Shown piece after piece: positions 11,341 to 24,150 of a stretch of 64,000 nt of DNA. Position 1 is the first letter of the stretch. Every line of letters starts with the position of its first letter. The notes beneath the pieces are model-generated. The model was not told the DNA's origin and searched no databases. It saw only the letters and a program-made list of their open reading frames with translations. A program made the position numbers and the translations under genes. The stretch is from Monosporascus cannonballus. Its lineage: Eukaryota; Ascomycota; Sordariomycetes; Xylariales. Where the stretch lies: NCBI GenBank assembly GCA_004154925.1, contig QJNS01000255.1, forward strand, positions 46,252 through 110,251, written 5' to 3'.

Positions 11341-14242
11341 GGTTGTTATTATAATTATTACGTTAATATAAACTGCGGTTAATTAACTTAATATCCCGGT
11401 TATTAATTAATCGGCCATTAATTAAAACGTATTTATTATTATTAATAAAAATTTTTTAATAGGCGTTAAGTATTAATAAGGTTTTTGGCAAGTTTTTAAA
11501 TATTTTCGGAATTTAAGTATTTTTTTTATTTAATTAGGTATTAGGTAAATTTATTTTATTTCCGTATATCGAAAATTTGTTTTATTTTATATATTTATTT
11601 ATTTTTTATTTTTACGTTATTTTATACCGTATATATTTTAATTATATTTGCTATTAATTTAAATAAAAAAATATAAAAAATTAAATAAAATTTAATTTTT
11701 AATAAAACTTTTAATTAGTAATTATTTTTTGAAATTTTCTTAACGATTTTATATAAACCGATATATTTAAAATTAAGTTTTTTATTAAGTTTTTTTATTT
11801 AAATATTTTTGGTAACGAAGTAAACCATTTTTCCTTTTTTGAAAATTAATTCTTTTAATTTTTTTTTGGTTATAATATTTATTTATTTAATTCCGTACGA
11901 ATTTTAATTTTGTTTTTATTTCTTAATATAATTATCGTAATTATTTTAACGTAAGGATTATTTTGATATTAATTGGATTATTATTATATATTTTTTTATA
12001 AATTTTTAGAATAAAATTAAAATTTGTATTAATTAATATTATTTTAATATTTCCGTAATAATTAATATTATAAGTTAATTAAGTAATAAGTAATTTTTTA
12101 ATTTAATTATTTTATTTATAATTAACGTAATATCGTAAATATATTTTTAATATTTGGTTTAACCATTTTATATATCCGTTTGTTTATAATTTAAATATAT
12201 TAAATAATTTATGGTTTAAGCCGATTTATATTATAAAACCTTATTAAAATTTAAATATAAATATTAAACCTTTATTTAAAATAATTTCTATTAATAATCC
12301 GTATATATTAAAAATATTTTTAAAAAAAATATATATTATTTATTTTGCGTTAATATCTTTATAATAAGGTAAAAAATAAAAAAATTTCGTAAACCGATCG
12401 ACGATAACGAAAACGTTATCGTAATATATTTTTATCGTTAAATTTTTGGATAAAGGAAATTTAATAATAAAATCCATAATAATTAAATCCCAAAATCTTT
12501 TTGAAACCGATAATAATTATAATTTTTTATAAGGTTTATATCGTTACGCCTTAGCTTTATTATAAAGGTTATATTATTATCGTATTTTTTAAATTATCGT
12601 TTTTATTTTAAAAAAAAAAATACGTATATTAAAATTGTTTTAAAATTTTATAAATTTTTGGATATCCATATAATTAATATTGGTATATATTTTGTATTAA
12701 ATTTATTTGATATTTTTTTGGAATTTATATTTTATTTATTTTTTGGCTTTTTGGAAAACCGTTATTATATTATTAAATTTTTTGATATATATTTAAAAGT
12801 ATTATTTAAATTATTATAATTTATTACGGACGTAAATATTTTTTTATAATAATATCAAAAATTATATAATTAATTTTAATTAATTTTTCCTCGAAATTGA
12901 ATTATTTGCTTAAGGTATTTATTTTGCCATTTTCTGAATATTTTTTATAAATAATAACAAAATCGAAATTCGCTAATTTTTTGCATATTATAATTATCAT
13001 CCGGTAAATTTTTTGGTCGTAATAAATCGGGTAAAATTTTAATAATCCGTATAAATTTTGATTTAATATAAATTTCCTTTTAAGAAATATTTAAATTCGC
13101 GGAATATTATAATAATAATTATAAATTTTTTATTTAGAATACCGTAATTAAATTTAGCTCCTTTTAACTTATATAAAAAAATATAATAAGGTATAATTTA
13201 TCTTAATTATTTTATTATCCGATTATTACGCTTAATACGTAATCCAAAATATCGGTTTTTAATTTAATAAGGCGATTTAAATTGTACATAATTAACATTA
13301 ATTCGTTAATAATTATATTTTTAATTTTTTGGAACGTTTTTTCTGTTTTAAACGTTTATTTAAATTTTTCTTTTAATAAAATTAATTAAGGATATAATAA
13401 TTTTGCTAAAATTTCGAATAAACCTTTTATAATAATTAACGAATCCAAAAAATGCTTATATTTTTTGGATTATTATTAACGTTTATTATTTTGTAATTAT
13501 AGCGATTTTCTTTAGATTTATTTTAATATATTCTAAGGTGATAATATATTCCAGATATTCCATTTTTTGCTTATAAAATTAATTTCTTTTTATCTTAATT
13601 AATAGTTTTACGTTTTATAAAGCTTAAAGAACTTTATGAACGTATTTTGCGTATATTTTTTCCGTTTTTGAAAAAAATAAGAATATTATTAAAGTAATAT
13701 ATAATAAAGATGTTAAAATATTTTCGTAATATATAATTTATTATTTATTAAAAAGTTACTAATACGTTCGTAAATCTTATTAATATAACCAAATATTTAA
13801 ATAATCCATATTTTATTTTAAATATTATTTTCCATTCGTATCCTTTTTTAATTTTAATAAGGTTATATTTATTTTTAAAATCGAATATTATAAATTATTT
13901 AATTTTATAAAATTAATTTTTTATTTTTATAATTAAGGACAATAACGTTTAATTTTTAATAATAATATCGTTTAATTGCTAATAGTTAATTATAAATCGT
14001 AATTTTCTATTTTTTTAGGTATAAAAAATATAAGGTATCCTGCCGGTAACTTTAAAGGTTAAATCCATCCTTTTTATAACCAATTTTCCAGGTATTCCCG
14101 GAAAACGTGCAATTCGTTTCCGTTAAGGTTGTAAATGGGGTAAAATTTCGTTAAAAAACCTTTTTTAAGCATAATTTCGTAATCCTATTCGCTATATTCT
14201 GGTAATTTCGTATTTAGCTTTTTTTTTGAAAAACTGCTTGTA

Positions 14243-14636
14243 TATGACGGCTTGGCGGTTTAACCAACTATTAAACCTAAGTCGACGGGTTTATGTTGGC
14301 AGGAGTATCGTGGGATTTTAAGCAATAAATGTAATAATGTATTATATCTCGTAATACCAGGGGCATTTTAGGTAATGATATTCCATTATAAGCTAAAGTT
14401 ATTTAAATTATGGAAATAACGAACGTATATATCCTTATTTTGGCTTAAAATGCTTAAACGGCTTAAACCCTTAAATCCCTTAAGCCTTTTAAGCTTTTTT
14501 GCCGACTTAAGGGGTTTAAGGCGTTTAGCGTTTTAAAACTTTTAAGCCAGTTACGTAACGCCTTGGTTTAGGTCGGAATTTAATCCTTTTATAATTCCGA
14601 CCGTCCGTAAAAAGCTAAAATCGTTAAATCTTAATA
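14243..14636 (-). repeat. 3' LTR of element E (394 bp)
   Basis: It starts TATGACGGCTTGGCGG. The TSD TTGTA is directly to its left, at 14,238-14,242. The polypurine tract lies on its inner side. Confidence 0.92.
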
Positions 14637-15160
14637 CGATTTTCCCCTTTTTAAAATCTTTATCTTTAAAAATTAAATTACTTATTTTGGTAATTTCGGT
14701 AAGTATTTTTCTTTTTTACATATTTATTATATTAAATTGAATTAAAAAATTTCGTTTCCGTAAACGTATTAATACTTTAATCTTTTTAAAACGTATTAAA
14801 CGTTTTAATTTTAAAATATTTTTTTGTTTTCGTTACGAAAAAGAAAATACGGAATATAAAATTGTTCGAAAGTTTTTAAAATATGCGCGATATATTTATT
14901 ATAAGGGCCTTTATAATATTTTTAATTTTTCGGAAACTAAGTACTAAAAGTTTTTTAACGAAAAAGATTATTTAAAATGTAAAAAAAAATAAATTTGTAA
15001 AATATTGCGTATTATTATTAATAAATTAAACCGTTCATAAAAACAAAGGCGATTATTCCGTCGCCGAAATATGGAAATATTTCGTTAAAGGATTAAAAAT
15101 ACAGAGGTTATGGAAAAATTCAAACGTCTGGAATAAAAATAAAAATAATTAAAGGTTACT
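14590..15160 (+). pseudogene. Antisense zinc-motif/coiled-coil ORF of element E
   Basis: Same layout as in D. Cluster 1 here keeps its first Cys codon TGT at 14,825-14,827 (CFRYEKENTEY). The second cluster reads YARYIYYKGLYN. Later parts read GNMEIFR-like and AEVMEKFKRLE with fewer stops than D. Because different copies keep different Cys codons, the consensus of six cysteines can be inferred. Confidence 0.55.
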
Positions 15161-18100
15161 ATTATAATTATTACGTTAACGCAGATTACGGCTAATTAGC
15201 CTAATATCCCGGTTACTAATTGGTCAGCCATTAACTAAAACGCGTCCGTTATTATCAATAAAAATTTTTTAATAGGTATTAGGCGTTAATAAGGTTTTTA
15301 ACGGATTCCTAAATATTTTCGGAATTTAAATGCTTTTTTTATTTGATTAAGTACTAGGTAAATCCGTTTTATTTCCGTATATCGAAAATTTTTTTTATTT
15401 TATATACTTATTCGTTTTTCATTTTTATATTATTTTATGCCATATGCATTTTAATTATATCTGTTATTAATTCAAATAAAAAAATATAAAAAATTAAATA
15501 GAATTTAATTTTTAATGGAAATTTTAATTAATAATTATTTTCTGAAATTTTTTTAACGATTTTATATAAATTAATATACTTAAAATCAAGTTTTTTGCTG
15601 GGTTTTTTTATTTAAATATTTTTAATAACAAGGTAAATTATTTTCCTTTTTTCGAAAATTAATTTTTTTAATTTTTTTTAATTATAATACTTACTTATTT
15701 AATTCCGTACAAATTTTAATTTTATTTTTATTTCTTAATATAATTATTATAATTATTTTAACGTAAAGATTATTTTGATATTAATTAAACCATTATTATA
15801 CGTTTTCTTATAAATTTCTGGAATAAAGTTAAAATTTGCATTAATTAATATTATCTTAATATTTTCGTAATAATTAATATTATAAGCTAATTAAGTAATA
15901 AGTAACTTTTTAATTTAATTATTTTGTTTATAATTAACGTAATATCGTAAGTATATTTTTAATATTTAATTTAACCGTTTTATTTATTTGTCCGTCTATA
16001 ATCTAAATATATTAAATAATTTATGGTTTAAGCTAATTTATGTTATAAAGTTTTATTAAAACTTAAATACAAATATCGAACCTTTATTTAAAATAATTTT
16101 TATTAATAATCCGTATATATTAAAAATATTTCTAAAAAAAATGTATATTATTTATTTTGCGTTAATATCTTTATAATAAGGTAAAAAATAAAAAAATTTC
16201 GTAAACCGATCGACGATAACGAAAACGTTATAGTAATATATTTTTGTTATTAAATCTTTAAATAAAGGAAATTTAATAATAAAATCCATAATAATCGAAT
16301 CCTAAGGTTTTTTTAAAACCGATAATAATTATAATTTTCCATAAAATTTATATTATTACGTTTTAGCTTTATTATAAAGGTTACATTATTGTCGTATTTT
16401 TTAAATTATCGTTTTTATTTTAAGAAAAAAATACGTACGTTAAAATCGTTTTAAGGTTTTATAAATTTCTAGATATCCATATAATTAATATTTATATATA
16501 TCTTATATTAAATTTATTTAATATTTTTTTAGAACCTATATTTTGTTTATTTTTTAATTTTTTGGAAAACCGTTATTATACTGTTAAATTTTTTAATATA
16601 TATTTAAAAATATTGTTTAAATTATTATAATTTATCGCAAACGTAAATATCTTTTTATAATAATATCAAAAATTATATAATTAATTTTAATTAATTTTTT
16701 TTCGAAATTTAATTATTTGCTTAAAATATTTACTTTGCCGTTTTTTGAATTTTTTTTATAAATAATAATAAAATCGAAATTCGCTAATTTTTTTACATAT
16801 CGTAATTATTATTTGGTAAATTTCTTGGTTATAGTAAATTAGGTAAAATTTTGATAATCCGTATAAATTTTAATCTAATACAAATTTCTTTTTAAGAAAT
16901 ATTTAAATTCGCAAAATATTATAATAATAACTATAAATATTTTATTTGGAATACCGTAATTAAATTTAACTTTTTTTAATTTATATAAAAAAATTATAAT
17001 AAGGTATAATTTACCTTAATTATTTCGTTATCCGATTATTACGTTTAACGCGTAATCCGAAATATCGGTTTTTAATTTAACGGAATAATTTAAATTATAC
17101 ATAATTAGTATTAATTCGTTAATAATTATATTTTTGATTTTCTGGAACGCCTTTTTTATTTCAGACGTTTATTTAAATTTTTTTTTCTTAATAAAATTAA
17201 TTAGGGGTATAATAATTTTGCTAAAATTTTAAATAAACTTTTTATAATAATTAACGAATCCAAAAAATACCTATATTTCCTTAATTATTATTAACGTTTA
17301 TTATTTTATAATTATAACGATTATCTTTAAATCCATCTTAATATATCTTAAGGTAATAATATATCCCAAATATTTTATTTTTTATTTATAAAACTAATTT
17401 TTTTTACGTTAATTAATAACTTTATATTTTATAAAATTTAAAAAACTTTATAAACGTATTTTACATATATTTCTTCCGTTTTTAAAAAATAAAAATATTA
17501 TCGAAATAACATATAACAAAAACGTTAAAGTATTTTTGCAATATATAATTTACTATCCGTTAAAAGGTTATTAATACGTTTATAAATCTTATTAACGTAA
17601 CTAAATATTTAAATAATCCGTATTTTATTTTAAATATTAATTTTTATTTATATTTTTTTTTAATTTTAATAAAGTTATATTTATTTCTAAAATTAAATAT
17701 TATAAACCATTTAATTCCATAAAATCGGTTTTTTATTTTTATAATTAAAGATAATAACGTTTAATCTTTAATAATAATATTATTTAGTTGCCGATAGTTA
17801 ATTATAAGTCATAACTTTTTATTTTTTTTAAGTACGAAAAATATGGGATATTTTGCCGGTAATTTTAAAAGTTAAATCTATCCTTTTTATAACCGATTTT
17901 CCAGGTATTCCCGGAAAACGTATAACTTATCTCCGTTAAAATTATAAATAAAGTAAAACTTCGTTAAAAAACCCTTTTTAAGGATAATTTCGTAATTTTA
18001 TTCGTTATATTCTAATAATTTCGTATCTAGCTTTTTTTTAAAAAATTGCTTATATTTATAATATTATAATAATATATTAATTAAATTTTCTAACTTTTAA

Positions 18101-20731
18101 AATTATTATTTTAAATCGTTATTTAATTGCCGTAATTTTGCTTTAATAATAATAATAATACGTCGTATTTTTTTCTGATACTTATTTTTTTTTATATTTT
18201 ATCTTTTTAGGTGGTAAAATATTTATCGTATTTTTATATTTATATTTATTACCATTTTTAATCGAATATTAAAATCTTAATTTTTTTTTTGCTTATTAAC
18301 GGGGGGTAAAACGAATTTTATCTGGCCAGTCCTTTTATTAATTAAGATTCCGTACCGGTATATCCATAGTTTTCCTAAAATTATATTATAATTCCCGAAT
18401 AGAACGATGTCGAAATCTACTATTTAATATCGTTTTTAAACAAAGATCTCGAAATAATTAATTTCGCGTAAGATTTTTCCGTTATTATAAGCAAAATCCT
18501 AATTTTTGGCGTTTATCGCTATATAAGGTTTTAATTTATATCTTTATAATAATTTAAATTTATTAATTATATCCAATATAATATAATTTCCATTTAAAGT
18601 TTTGCAATTTACTATTGCGGTATATTAATACGTTCCGATTCGTATATCTAAGGTAATAAGGTTATTAACGGCTTTTATCGTTACGTTTACAACCTTTTTT
18701 GGAAATTTATTTTAATTTTTTTAAGTTTCGTTATTTTGCGGCTTTTTTATAGGTAATTTTCGTCTTTTAATTCCTTTTCGAATTTGTTGAATTTTATTTA
18801 TATTTTTTTATATAACGCATTAAATTATTATATTTATTGTTTTTATCGGCATATTATATCTTCGAATTATATTAATTATTTTTAATTTTATTAAATTTTT
18901 TTCTTTATTAAGTAAATTGTTTTTCAATATGGCGTATAATTTCCCATTAAGTTTTATTTTCTTCTTATTAAAGGTTTCGTATAAATTATTAGATTTTTTT
19001 TTAAGATTTATTATTTATCGGGATTTATAATAAATATTAATTGAAAATAAAGGTTTATAATAATTTTCTGGTAATACTTTTCCAAAATATACTGGATTAA
19101 TTCTTTTTCTATTTAATAATTATATTACTTATAATAACAAAAAAGATTTTCTTATAGGTACCATTTTCCTTTAAGCTAGTTTTTTGCTATTATTCATTAA
19201 AGAAAATCGTTTTTAAGGGTTATAAATCGAAAATATTAATATTATTATTTATCGTTCTTATTTTTTCCCGTTTTATTAGGAAAATCGAATCCTTTATAAT
19301 ATATACGGGTAATCCTATTATAAATATGCCGTTTTTATTTTTCGTAAGCAAAATAATTTTATTTTTTGCAATAAATAATATGTATCCTGCCGTATTAATT
19401 AAGGGTTTCGAAATAAACCTTTTTTATTTAGCCTTAATATTTTTCTAATTATTCTTTAAAAATATTCCATTATTTCTTAATTATTTATTAAATTAAATTC
19501 TTGGTTTTTTGCATTTTTTGTTAAATTCTTTATTACGGTAAACCTGGTATATATTTAAGCCGAATTATATTAATAGATTTTTCGTTTTTTTGATTTTTTT
19601 TGGGTTATCTTTCGGATATATGTTTTTAATTATTCCGTCGTAACTTTTTAGGTAAAAAATATTTATAAACCTTATATCCTTTTTTTTGTAATTATAATAC
19701 TTAATTTGGTTTTAATTTTTCTTATAGGTAATTCTTAGTTCCATAAGGCCTAATTTAATACCATAAAAAATGTTATTATATTGAAAAACGTTAATATTAA
19801 TTATATATCGGGATTTGTTATTATTTTTTTTTAATTCCTTTAGTACGTTAAGTATATTGCCGGTTATTAATTTTAATTATTATAACGATATAATCCGATA
19901 AATAATTAGGCCGGTTAAATTTAAAAAGTTTTTTTTATATTTTTTTTAAGTTATTAAAAAATTTAATTATTAATATTTTTTATTTTTAATTTAATTTAAA
20001 TATTAGCTAAATTAATACGTTACCGTATTTAAATACTAATTTTTTTTATTATAATTATTAAATTTATATTTCGGCCTTTATTTTTTTATTTATTATTTCG
20101 AAAACTTTTATTAACGTTTATTCGAATTATTTATAATTATTATATATTCGTATTATTTCCGGGTTGCGTTTTTCGATTAATAAGGTAACGTATTTTTTTA
20201 TAATTGGTTTAAATTAAATAATTACGTTTCCGGTAAATCGTTTAACCGCAAACTTAATTTAGATAATAAATATAATTAATTAAATAAAAAAATATCCGAA
20301 ATACGTTCGGTATTAGGTTAAAAATAATTATAATTTGGTCGAAATTCCATTAAAGGATTTTGGCTTAGGGGATTTAAGGATTTTTCCTGGTTTTTTAATG
20401 GAATTTAACTAAATAACTTAGTTCGGCCGAAAAGGTTTTCCGGTTTTAAGGACTTTTTTTTTTCCTTAAGTTTTTTATAAACAATTTAAAAAAACGTAAT
20501 AAAATTATTTTTATTTTATTTAAGTTAAATACTACGTTTATTTATAATATCCAGACGTCGAAAAATTTCTTTTCGAAAAAAACGAAATTGTCCTTTTTTT
20601 TTCGGATTTTATTTTAATATTAAAGTTTTTAAAAATTTGGTAAATGAGTTATTTGGGCTATTTATTAATAAATATAATATTGGCAATATTGCTTAAAATT
20701 TAATAATATTATTAAATAAAAACTTATAACG

Positions 20732-21125
20732 TATAACGGCTTAACGGTTTAACTAATTATTAAACTTAAATTAATAAATTTATATTAACAGAAATATTGT
20801 AAGATTTTAAATAATAAATATAATAATATATTATATTTCGTAATATTAAAAACGTTTTGGATAATAATATTTTATTATAAATTAAAGTTATTTAAATTAT
20901 GGAAATAACGAATATATATATTTTTATTTTGGCTTAAAATGCTTAAACGGTTTAAACCCTTAAGTCCCTTAAGCCCTTTAAGCTTTTCTGCCGACTTAAA
21001 GGGCTTAAGGCGCTTAGCGCTTTGAAACTTTTGAGCCAGTTACGTAACGCCTTAGTTTGGGTCGGAGCTTGATCTTTTTGTGGTTCCGACCGTCCGTAGG
21101 AAGCCAAGATCGTTAGGTCCTAACA
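20732..21125 (-). repeat. 5' LTR of element E (394 bp)
   Basis: It starts TATAACGGCTTAACGG and ends GATCGTTAGGTCCTAACA. The TSD TTGTA is at 21,126-21,130. Its right half is little mutated. Confidence 0.92.
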
Positions 21126-23809
21126 TTGTATTTATAATATTATAGTAACATATTAATCAGATCTTCTGATTTTTAGGGCTGTTATTCTAGATCGTTATTT
21201 AATTACCGTAATTTTGCTTTAATAATAATAATAATATATTGTATTTTTTTCTGATACCTATTCTTTTTTTTATGTTTTGTCCCTTTGGGTAATAAAATAT
21301 TTATCGTATTTTTATGCTTATATTTGTCGCCATTTTCGATTAAATATTAAGATCTTAATTCTTTTTCTTATTTATTAACAGGGGGTAAAATAAATTTTAC
21401 CTAACAAATCCCTCCATTAATTAAAATTCCGTACCGGTATATCTATGGTTTTCTTAAGATCATATTATAGTTTCTAAATAAAATAATATCGAAATCCATT
21501 ATTTGGTATCGTCTTTAGATAAAAATCTCGAAATAATTAATTTTACGTAAAATTTTTCTATTATCGTAAGCGAAATCTTGACCTTCGGCGTTTATCGTTA
21601 TATAAAGTTTTAATTTATATTTTTATAGTAATCTGAATTCGTTAACTATATCCGGTACAATATAATTTCTATTTAGAGCTTTACAATTTACCATTACGGT
21701 ATACCAATACGTTCCGATTCATATATCCAAGGTAATAAGGTTATTAACGGCTTTTATCGTTATATTTAAAGCTTTTTTTAAGAATTTATTTTAATTTTTT
21801 TAGGTTTTATTATCTTACGGCTTTTTTATAAATAATTTTTATTTTTTAACTCCTTTTCGAATTTGTCGAACTTTATTTATATCTTTTTATATAACGCATT
21901 AAACTGTTATATTTATCGTTCTTATCGGCATACTATACCTTCGAATCATATTAATTATTCTTAATTTTATTAGATTTTTTTTTCCTTATTGGATAAATTA
22001 TTTCTTAATATGGCGTATAATTTCCCATTAAGCCTTATTTTTTTTATTAAAGGTTTCGTATAAATCGTTAAATTTTTTCTTTTAAAACTTATCGTTTATC
22101 GGGATTTGTAATAAATATTAATTGAAAATAAAAATCCGTAATAGCCCTTTGGCAATATTTTTTTATAATATGCTAGATTAATTCTTTTTCCATTTAGTAA
22201 TTATATTATTCATAATAACAAAAAAGGTTTTTTTACGGGCATTATTTTTTTAAGCTAATTTTCTATTATTACCAATTAAAGAAAATCGTTTTTAGGGGTT
22301 ATAAATCGAAAATACTAATATTATTATTTATCGTTTTTATTTTTTTCCGTTTTATTAAAAAAATTAAATCCTTTATGATATATACGGATAATTTTGCTAT
22401 AAATATACCATTTCCATTTTTCGTAAATAAGGTAATTTTATCTTTTGCAATAAATAATATGCATTTTGCCATATCAATTAAAGGTTCCGGAATAAACTTT
22501 TTTTATCTAACCCTAATATTCCTTTAATTATTTTTTAAAGATATTTTATTATTCCTTAATTATTTGCTAAACCAGATTCCTAGTTTTTTATATTCCTTAT
22601 TAAATTTTTTATTACGGTAAGCCTAATATGTACTTAGGCCGAATTATATTAATAAATTTTTCGTTTTTTTGATTTTCTTTAAATTATCCTTTAAGTATAA
22701 GCTTCCAGTTATTTTGTTATAACTTCTTCGGTAAAAAATATTTATAAACTTTATATCCCTTTTTTTCGTAATTATAATATTTAATTTGGCTTTAATTTTT
22801 TTTATAAGTAGCTTTTAATTTTATAAGGCCTGGTTTAATGCCATAAGAAATGTTATTACGCCGAAAAGCATTAATATTAGCTGTATATCGGGATTTGTTA
22901 TCATTTTTTCTTTTGGTTCTTTTAATACGCCAGGCATATTACCAATTATTAATTTTAATTATTATAACGATATAATCCGATAAATAATTAAACCGGTTAA
23001 ATTTAAAAAATTCCTTTTATATTTTTTAAGCCATTAAAAAATTTAATTATTAATATTTTTTATTCTTAATTTAACTTAAATATTAATTAAATTAATACGT
23101 TACCGTATTTAGATACCAATCCTTTTTATTGTAATTATTAAATCTGTATTTCGGCCTTTATTTTTTCGTTTATTATTCCGAAAATTTTTATTAACGTTTA
23201 TTTAAATTGTTTGTAATTATTATATATCCGTATTACTTCCGGGTTACGTTTTTCGATTAACAAAATAACGTATTTTTTTATAGCCGGCTTAAATTAAATA
23301 ACCGCGTTTCCGGTAAATCGTTTAACCGCAAACTTAATTTATGCAATAAACGTAATAAATCAAATAAGAAAATACCCGAAATACGTTTAATATTAAGTTA
23401 AAAATAATTATAATTTAATTGAAATTTTATTAAAAAATTATAATTTAAAGGGTTTAAGGATTTTTCTTAGTTCCTTAGTAAAATTTAGTTAAATAACTTA
23501 ATTCGGCCGAAAGGGCTTTCCGATTTCAGGAACTTTTCCTTTTTCCTTAAACTTTTTATAGGTAATTTAGAAAAATATAATAAGGTTATTTTTATCTTAT
23601 TTAAACTAGATAATACGTTCGTTTATAACATCCAGGCGTCGAAAAACTTCCTTTCAAAAAAAACAAAGTTATTTTTTTTTCGGATTTTATTTTAATATTA
23701 AAGTTTTCAAAAACCTGGTAAATAGGTTATTCAGATTGCTTACTAATAAACATAATATCGGCGGTATTACTTAAAATTTAATAATATTATTAAATAAGAA
23801 CTTATAATA

Positions 23810-24150
23810 TATAACAGCTTAACGGTTTAACTAATTATTAAACTTAAGTTAACGGATTTATGTTAATAGGAATATCATAAGATTTTAAGTAATAAATATA
23901 ATAACGTATTACATTTCGTAATACCAGGAACGTTTTAAATAATAATATTCTATTATAAACTAAAGTTATTTAAATTATAAAAATAATAAATATATATATC
24001 TTTATTTTGGTTCAAGGTATTTAAGCAGTTTAAACCCTTAAGTCCCTTAAGCCCTTTAAGCCAATTACGTGACGCCTTGGCTTGGGTCGGAGCTTGATCC
24101 TTTTGTGGTTCCGACCGTCCGTAAGAAGCCAAGATCGTTAGGTCCTAACA
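23810..24150 (-). repeat. 5' LTR of element D (341 bp, 53-bp deletion)
   Basis: It starts TATAACAGCTTAACGG and ends GATCGTTAGGTCCTAACA. Compared with the LTR at 20,732-21,125 it lacks 53 bp between CCCTTTAAG and CCAATTACG. Its last 110 bp are almost free of RIP changes. Confidence 0.9.

Larger units (their letters stand above)
14243..21125 (-). mobile_element. Element E: youngest Ty3/gypsy insertion, inside D
   Basis: This 6,883-bp element has two 394-bp LTRs (14,243-14,636 and 20,732-21,125). The TSD TTGTA is at 14,238-14,242 and 21,126-21,130. It has the same family and orientation as D. The polypurine tract AAAAAGGGGAAAAT (minus strand) adjoins the 3' LTR near 14,640-14,655. Order on the minus strand: 5' LTR, gag (about 20,700-19,400), protease, RT, RNase H and integrase (to about 15,280), antisense ORF region, 3' LTR. 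The sequence across its empty site (ctgcttgta / tttataatat) matches the uninterrupted sequence near 18,045-18,065 within E itself. Confidence 0.93.
10433..24150 (-). mobile_element. Element D: Ty3/gypsy element of the same family as C, interrupted by E
   Basis: The outer LTRs are 10,433-10,826 (394 bp) and 23,810-24,150 (341 bp). The TSD ATATA is at 10,428-10,432 and 24,151-24,155. Removing E and one TSD copy leaves 6,830 bp. The right LTR lacks 53 bp relative to its sisters; adding them gives 6,883 bp, exactly the length of E. D sits inside B's integrase frame, after the PLAQMAYN block. Gag lies near 23,800-22,300 and protease/RT sequence is split by E near 14,240/21,126. Confidence 0.92.
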
